Shown here: positions 58,665 through 64,000 of the stretch, in pieces | Numbering within the stretch: position 1 is the stretch's first letter | Layout of the letters: each line of letters starts with the position of its first letter | Source of the DNA: Streptomyces sp. TLI_105 | Lineage (GTDB): Bacteria > Actinomycetota > Actinomycetes > Streptomycetales > Streptomycetaceae | Assembly: GCF_900105415.1 (NCBI RefSeq) | Contig: NZ_FNSM01000001.1 | Span: forward strand, 4,818,501 to 4,882,500 | DNA length: 64,000 bases | Reading direction: 5' to 3' | The notes under the pieces: model-generated | What the model saw: the letters and a program-made list of their open reading frames with translations, nothing else | Database searches by the model: none | What the model was told of the DNA's origin: nothing | Position numbers and translations under genes: made by a program

Positions 58665-59957
58665 ATGGGAATCAGCGCGCGTGAACTCGCCGCCGCCACG
58701 CCGGCGACGCGGGACCGGTACGTCGATCTGCTCCGGGTCGCCTCGCTCGCGGTCGTCGTCCTCGGCCACTGGCTGATGGCGGCCGTCACCGCCGACGGGC
58801 AGGTCGGGAACCTGCTCGCCGTCGTGCCGGAGCTCCAGGTGGTGACCTGGGCGTTCCAGGTGATGCCGGTGTTCTTCTTCGTCGGCGGCTTCTCGCACGC
58901 CCTCGCCCACCGCTCCCGCCCCCGGTACGCGGCCTTCCTGCGGGCCCGGCTCCAGCGGCTGCTGCGGCCGACGATGGTGTTCGTCGGGGTGTGGGGCGCG
59001 GCCGCGCTGGTGCTCCAGCTGTCCGGCGCCGACGGAGGGCTCACCGGGGTCGCGCTGCGGCTCGTCACGCAGCCGCTGTGGTTCATCGGGATCTACCTCG
59101 CGATGGTGGCCTTCACGCCGCCGCTGATGCGGCTGCACGAGCGGTGGGGCTGGGGCGCGTTCGGCGCGCTCGCCGGCGGCGCGGTCGCGGTGGACGTGCT
59201 GCGGTTCGCGGCGGACGTCCCCTTCGTCGAGTTCCTGAACTTCGCCTTCGTGTGGCTCGCCGTCCACCAGCTCGGCTTCCTCCGCGCCGACGGCATGATC
59301 CGCCGCCCGGCCCCGCTCGCCGCCGCGGGCCTCGTCGGCGCGACCGCGCTGGTCGCCCTCGGGCCGTACCCGCTGTCGATGGTGGGAATGCCGGGGGAGA
59401 AGGTGTCGAACATGGCCCCGCCGACCCTCGCCCTGCTCTGCCACGGGCTGTGGCTGGTCGGCGCGGTCGAGCTGCTGAGGGGCCCGGGGGCGCGGCTCGT
59501 CGCCCGCGCCGGGGTGTGGCGGACGGTGGTCGCCGCCAACGGGATCGCGATGACGGCCTTCCTGTGGCACCTGACGGCCATGCTCGGCGTGTACGGGGCG
59601 CTGCTCGGTCTCGGCGTGGAGCTCCCGGCCCCCGCCTCGGCCGCCTGGTGGGCGCAGGTCCCGCTCCGCTTCGTGGCGGCGGCCGTGCTCACGGCCCTGC
59701 TCGTCGCCGTCTTCCGCCGCTTCGAGGCCCCGGTCCCGGCCGCCCCGGCGACCGGCGCGGGCGGCCCCCTCGCCGCCCTCGGCATCACCCTCGCCCTCTT
59801 CGGCGTCCTGGGCCTGTCCCTGACGGGCTTCGGCGGGCTCCTCGACGGCCACGCGGCGACGCTGATCGCCGTCCCGGTCACGGCCCCGGCGGCCGTCGGC
59901 CTGGCCCTGGCGGGCTGGCTGCTCGTGGAGCGGGCCGGGCGGGGCTCCGGGGCCTGA
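58665..59957 (+). CDS. Acyltransferase family membrane protein (Acyl_transf_3)
   Basis: A 430-residue protein with about ten helices. It opens with RDRYVDLLRVASLAVVVLGHWLMAAV, whose conserved Arg and His mark the acyltransferase-3 family. The second conserved zone (FFFVGGFSHALAHRSRPRYAAFLRARLQRLLRP) is also present. Members acylate sugars, peptidoglycan or polyketides using acyl-CoA. The substrate is unknown. No strong ribosome site is seen before the ATG at 58665. It is followed 73 bases later by the ABC-F gene. Confidence 0.88.
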   Translation: MGISARELAAATPATRDRYVDLLRVASLAVVVLGHWLMAAVTADGQVGNLLAVVPELQVVTWAFQVMPVFFFVGGFSHALAHRSRPRYAAFLRARLQRLLRPTMVFVGVWGAAALVLQLSGADGGLTGVALRLVTQPLWFIGIYLAMVAFTPPLMRLHERWGWGAFGALAGGAVAVDVLRFAADVPFVEFLNFAFVWLAVHQLGFLRADGMIRRPAPLAAAGLVGATALVALGPYPLSMVGMPGEKVSNMAPPTLALLCHGLWLVGAVELLRGPGARLVARAGVWRTVVAANGIAMTAFLWHLTAMLGVYGALLGLGVELPAPASAAWWAQVPLRFVAAAVLTALLVAVFRRFEAPVPAAPATGAGGPLAALGITLALFGVLGLSLTGFGGLLDGHAATLIAVPVTAPAAVGLALAGWLLVERAGRGSGA

Positions 59958-60030
59958 CGGCGGGCGCCCGGGGCGGTGCGCGCGGCGACGTACCCTTGGA
60001 CGTCGATCGATCCCCCGTACAGGAGTCAAC

Positions 60031-61836
<1,806 letters not shown>

Positions 61837-61877
61837 CCGCACTTCGCATCCGCGACGCATAACGAGGGCATCACAGG

Positions 61878-61910
61878 CCGGTCCTCCCTTGGGTACAAGG
61901 GGCGGACCGG
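61878..61910 (+). terminator. Terminator of the ABC-F gene
   Basis: CCGGTCC...CCCTTG pairs with CAAGGGG...GGACCGG around a short GGTA loop, followed by TCGCTTTTGC. It starts 42 bases after the stop. Confidence 0.88.
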
Positions 61911-61928
61911 TCGCTTTTGCGCCATCGC

Positions 61929-61956
61929 GTGAGTGGTAGAAAGAAAACCCGCTCAC
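61929..61956. promoter_or_regulatory. Inverted repeat in the promoter region of the propeller gene
   Basis: GTGAGTGG (61929-61936) and CCGCTCAC (61949-61956) pair with one G-T mismatch around the AT-rich TAGAAAGAAAAC. It lies about 20 bases before the ATG at 61976, upstream of a TAGGGGGAAA ribosome site. A candidate operator or 5' hairpin. Confidence 0.45.
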
Positions 61957-61975
61957 TTCTAGGGGGAAACCGCTG

Positions 61976-63844
61976 ATGACCCAGCCGCCCAGCAACCAGC
62001 CGCCGGGGGGCTTCGGAGCCCCTCAGGACCCGAACCAGGGGCCGGGCCAGGGCATGCCGCCCGTGCCGCCGGTCCCGCCGCAGGCCCCGCCCGCCCCGCA
62101 GACCCCGCCGCCGGCCGCGCCGGGACCGTACGGACAGCCGACGCAGCCCGGGTACGGGTACCCGCAGCAGCCGGGACAGGCTCCGCAGCAGCCGGGACAG
62201 GCCCCGCAGCCCGGCCCCTACGGCCAGCCCGGTCCTTACGGGCAGCCGGCGCCGCAGCCGTACGGCTACCCGCAGCAGGGCCAGCCCGGCCAGGCGCCGC
62301 AGCCCGGTCCGTACGGCCAGCAGCAGAGCCCTTACGGCGGCTACCCGACCCAGCCCATGTACCAGGGCGCCCCCACCCCGCCCCAGGGCCCCGGTGGCGG
62401 CGGTCCGTTCAAGGGCCGGACCGGTGTCGTCGCGGGCGTGGCCGCCGCGGCCGTCCTGGTCGCCGCCGTCACGACCTGGGCCGTCGTCGGCGGGGACGAC
62501 GAGAAGGACCCGGTCGCGCAGCCCACCGCCACGGCCAGCTCCTCCGGCGCCCCCAAGCCCACCGAGTCGGTGGACCAGGGCGACGGCACGGGCGACGGCG
62601 GCAACGACGACGAGGACCTCAACGCGGGCCGTCAGGCCGGCGAGGCGAAGGTCAACTGGCTGCTGAAGAACGACGTCGACCTGCCCCGCAACGGCTCCGA
62701 CGCCTTCGGCCCGTGGATCGTCGGCGACACCGTCGTCAAGGCGATGTACAAGGGCGTCGACGGCTACAACCTGGGCGACGGCAAGCGTAAGTGGCACGTC
62801 GACCTGCCGTTCGAGCTGTGCGCGGTCCCGCCGGAGCCCGCCGCCGACGGCTCCATGGTGTTCGGCTACGCCGAGAGCGCCAAGGACGGCGCCAAGTGCA
62901 CCCAGCTCCAGAAGGTCGACCTCAAGACGGGTAAGCCCGGCTGGAAGAAGGCCGTCCCGAAGGCCACGGGCCTCTTCGCCTTCTCCGACAACACCCTGGC
63001 CATCAGCGGCAACACGGTCACCGCCGCCGGTTCCAGCAGCGCGTACGGCTTCTCGCTCGCCGACGGCCACCAGCTCTTCAAGAGCCCCGACAGCGGCTGC
63101 AAGCCCTTCGCCTACGCGGGCGGCAGCAAGCTGATCGCCGCCATGGACTGCCCGTCGGGCAGCACCACCAAGAAGCTCCAGGCGGTCGGCCAGGTCGACC
63201 CCAACACCGGCAAGCCCAAGTTCACCTTCCAGCTGCAGGCGAACTGGGAGGTCGACAAGGTCTACTCGGTCGACCCGCTGGTCGTCTCGGCCACCCAGCG
63301 CGACGAGAAGAAGTGGTCCATCTTCGCGCTCGACGCCAACGGCAAGCTGCGCTCGCAGATCCAGGGCGGCAACGACAAGTTCGCGCCCTCGTGCGGCGGC
63401 AGCTTCGTCATCTTCGGCAAGAACCTCTCGGGCTGCACGGGTGTCGCGGCCGACGCGAACACCTTCTACATGTCCACCGACGCCGGATACGGCAAGACGA
63501 ACGAGGTCGTCGCCTTCGACCTGAAGAACGGCAAGGCCAAGTGGCGCGCCAAGGCGCCCGAGGGCCGGTCGATGACCCCGCTGCGCATGGAGGGCGGGCA
63601 GGTCCTGGTGTACGTGGACCCCACGTACGACAAGGGCGGCGCCGTCGCCACCATCGCCCCGACCGGTGGCGCGCCGAAGATCCTGCTCCAGCACCCGGCC
63701 TCGACCGCCGAGATCGAGAGCAACTTCTTCGACGCGAGCTTCGCCTACGGCAGCGGCGCCTTCGTGGTGGCGAGCGGGCGTGTGTCGGCGTCCAACGACA
63801 AGGACGAGATGCAGGTCAAGACGATGATGGCCTTCAGCAAGTGA
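61976..63844 (+). CDS. Membrane-anchored PQQ-type beta-propeller protein with Pro/Gln/Gly/Tyr-rich head
   Basis: A 622-residue protein. Residues 1-145 are low complexity with repeated PGQAPQPGPYGQP-type units. One helix (VVAGVAAAAVLVAAVTTWAVV, near 152-172) then places the rest outside the cell. After an acidic/Ser linker, residues 215-622 form PQQ-like propeller blades (DAFGPWIVGDTVVKAMYKGVDGYNLGDGKRKW, VAFDLKNGKAKWRAKA). Cysteines in CAVPPEP, KCTQL, GCKPF, DCPSG, SCGG and GCTG could form extracellular disulfides. No PQQ-enzyme catalytic residues are evident, so a scaffold or BamB-like role is more likely. A paralogue follows after 13 bases. Confidence 0.82.
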   Translation: MTQPPSNQPPGGFGAPQDPNQGPGQGMPPVPPVPPQAPPAPQTPPPAAPGPYGQPTQPGYGYPQQPGQAPQQPGQAPQPGPYGQPGPYGQPAPQPYGYPQQGQPGQAPQPGPYGQQQSPYGGYPTQPMYQGAPTPPQGPGGGGPFKGRTGVVAGVAAAAVLVAAVTTWAVVGGDDEKDPVAQPTATASSSGAPKPTESVDQGDGTGDGGNDDEDLNAGRQAGEAKVNWLLKNDVDLPRNGSDAFGPWIVGDTVVKAMYKGVDGYNLGDGKRKWHVDLPFELCAVPPEPAADGSMVFGYAESAKDGAKCTQLQKVDLKTGKPGWKKAVPKATGLFAFSDNTLAISGNTVTAAGSSSAYGFSLADGHQLFKSPDSGCKPFAYAGGSKLIAAMDCPSGSTTKKLQAVGQVDPNTGKPKFTFQLQANWEVDKVYSVDPLVVSATQRDEKKWSIFALDANGKLRSQIQGGNDKFAPSCGGSFVIFGKNLSGCTGVAADANTFYMSTDAGYGKTNEVVAFDLKNGKAKWRAKAPEGRSMTPLRMEGGQVLVYVDPTYDKGGAVATIAPTGGAPKILLQHPASTAEIESNFFDASFAYGSGAFVVASGRVSASNDKDEMQVKTMMAFSK

Positions 63845-63857
63845 GGTACACGGACCG

Positions 63858-64000
63858 ATGACGCAGCCACCCCCGCCGCCGCCGAACCAACCCCCGGACC
63901 CGCAGGGCGGCTTCGGCGCCCCGACGCCCCCGCAGCAGCAGCCGGGCTACGGCTACCCGCAGCAGCCGCCGGCCCAGCCGGACCCGGGCTACGGCTATCC
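63858..64000 (+). CDS. Paralogue of the preceding protein, cut by the window end
   Basis: Only the first 47 residues are visible (MTQPPPPPPNQPPDPQGGF..., with GYGYPQQ repeats). They follow the same Pro/Gln/Gly/Tyr pattern and the same MTQPP start as the gene before it, pointing to a tandem duplication. The start ATG at 63858 lies 13 bases after the previous stop, so they are probably co-transcribed. The propeller domain is assumed, not seen. Confidence 0.7.
   Translation, partial: MTQPPPPPPNQPPDPQGGFGAPTPPQQQPGYGYPQQPPAQPDPGYGY

Overview
The window is a dense, roughly 72 percent GC stretch of chromosome with many GTG/TTG starts and ATGA/GTGA overlaps. It carries lineage markers such as an SsgA-family protein, SepX/GlpR, a DUF6227 protein, an AfsR/SARP-type regulator and an Rpf resuscitation factor. 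All of this points to Streptomyces. The gene set (galU-glp-moaC-mogA-sepX, tatD-rpfB-rsmA-ispE, rsmI, mscL, tRNA-Ala) looks like conserved core chromosome. No insertion sequence, prophage, CRISPR array or biosynthetic cluster was seen.

Layout. 1-6 kb: a DUF6227 protein cut by the left edge, a P1/S58 self-processing aminopeptidase, an SDR, a repeat-rich gene-free stretch (2522-3142), the remnant of a small P-loop kinase, and a large AfsR-like regulator with a 30-bp tandem repeat inside its ATPase domain. 6-13 kb: LtrA, then a divergent five-gene redox operon (7500-12645). The operon encodes a NarI-like b-type membrane subunit, a molybdopterin oxidoreductase, a four-cluster ferredoxin, a Tat-type Rieske protein and a small membrane protein. 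12.6-22 kb: mscL, a CpaB-like protein, MTA phosphorylase, a CIRCE-controlled Ruc/FmdB-type protein, an MFS transporter, a K+/H+ antiporter with a probable CTG start, a penicillin acylase-family hydrolase and 5-formyl-THF cyclo-ligase. 22-29 kb: galU, glp (MoeA-like), moaC, mogA, a GNAT, sepX, tRNA-Ala(CGC), a second GNAT and exonuclease III.

29-41 kb: a MerR regulator divergent from a BVMO-hydrolase-SDR operon, a small CsbD-like protein, a GNAT, a tricorn protease, and a TetR-MMPL pair with two matching palindromic operators. 41-48 kb: an SsgA-like protein, a CbiMNQO/NikMNQO metal-uptake operon behind a Nur-like box, a class C-type serine hydrolase, and two YbaK-type editing proteins flanking or overlapping LysE and EamA exporters. 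48-64 kb: a penicillin-binding protein, a protein O-mannosyltransferase, rsmI, a zinc-ribbon protein, tatD, rpfB, rsmA, ispE, a secreted ScyD/ScyE-like propeller, an acyltransferase, an ABC-F ATPase, and two tandem proline/glutamine-rich membrane-anchored proteins, the last cut by the right edge.

Themes. Molybdenum enzymes and cofactor genes occur twice (the redox operon and glp-moaC-mogA). Cell-division and envelope functions recur (glp-sepX, ssgA-like, PBP, PMT, rpfB). Many genes have a -10-like TANNNT six or seven bases before the start codon and no Shine-Dalgarno, which suggests frequent leaderless mRNAs. The best candidates for new biology are the Moco/Rieske/cytochrome b operon, the Glp-SepX division locus, the heat-shock-type CIRCE box on the Ruc-like gene, and the BVMO operon.
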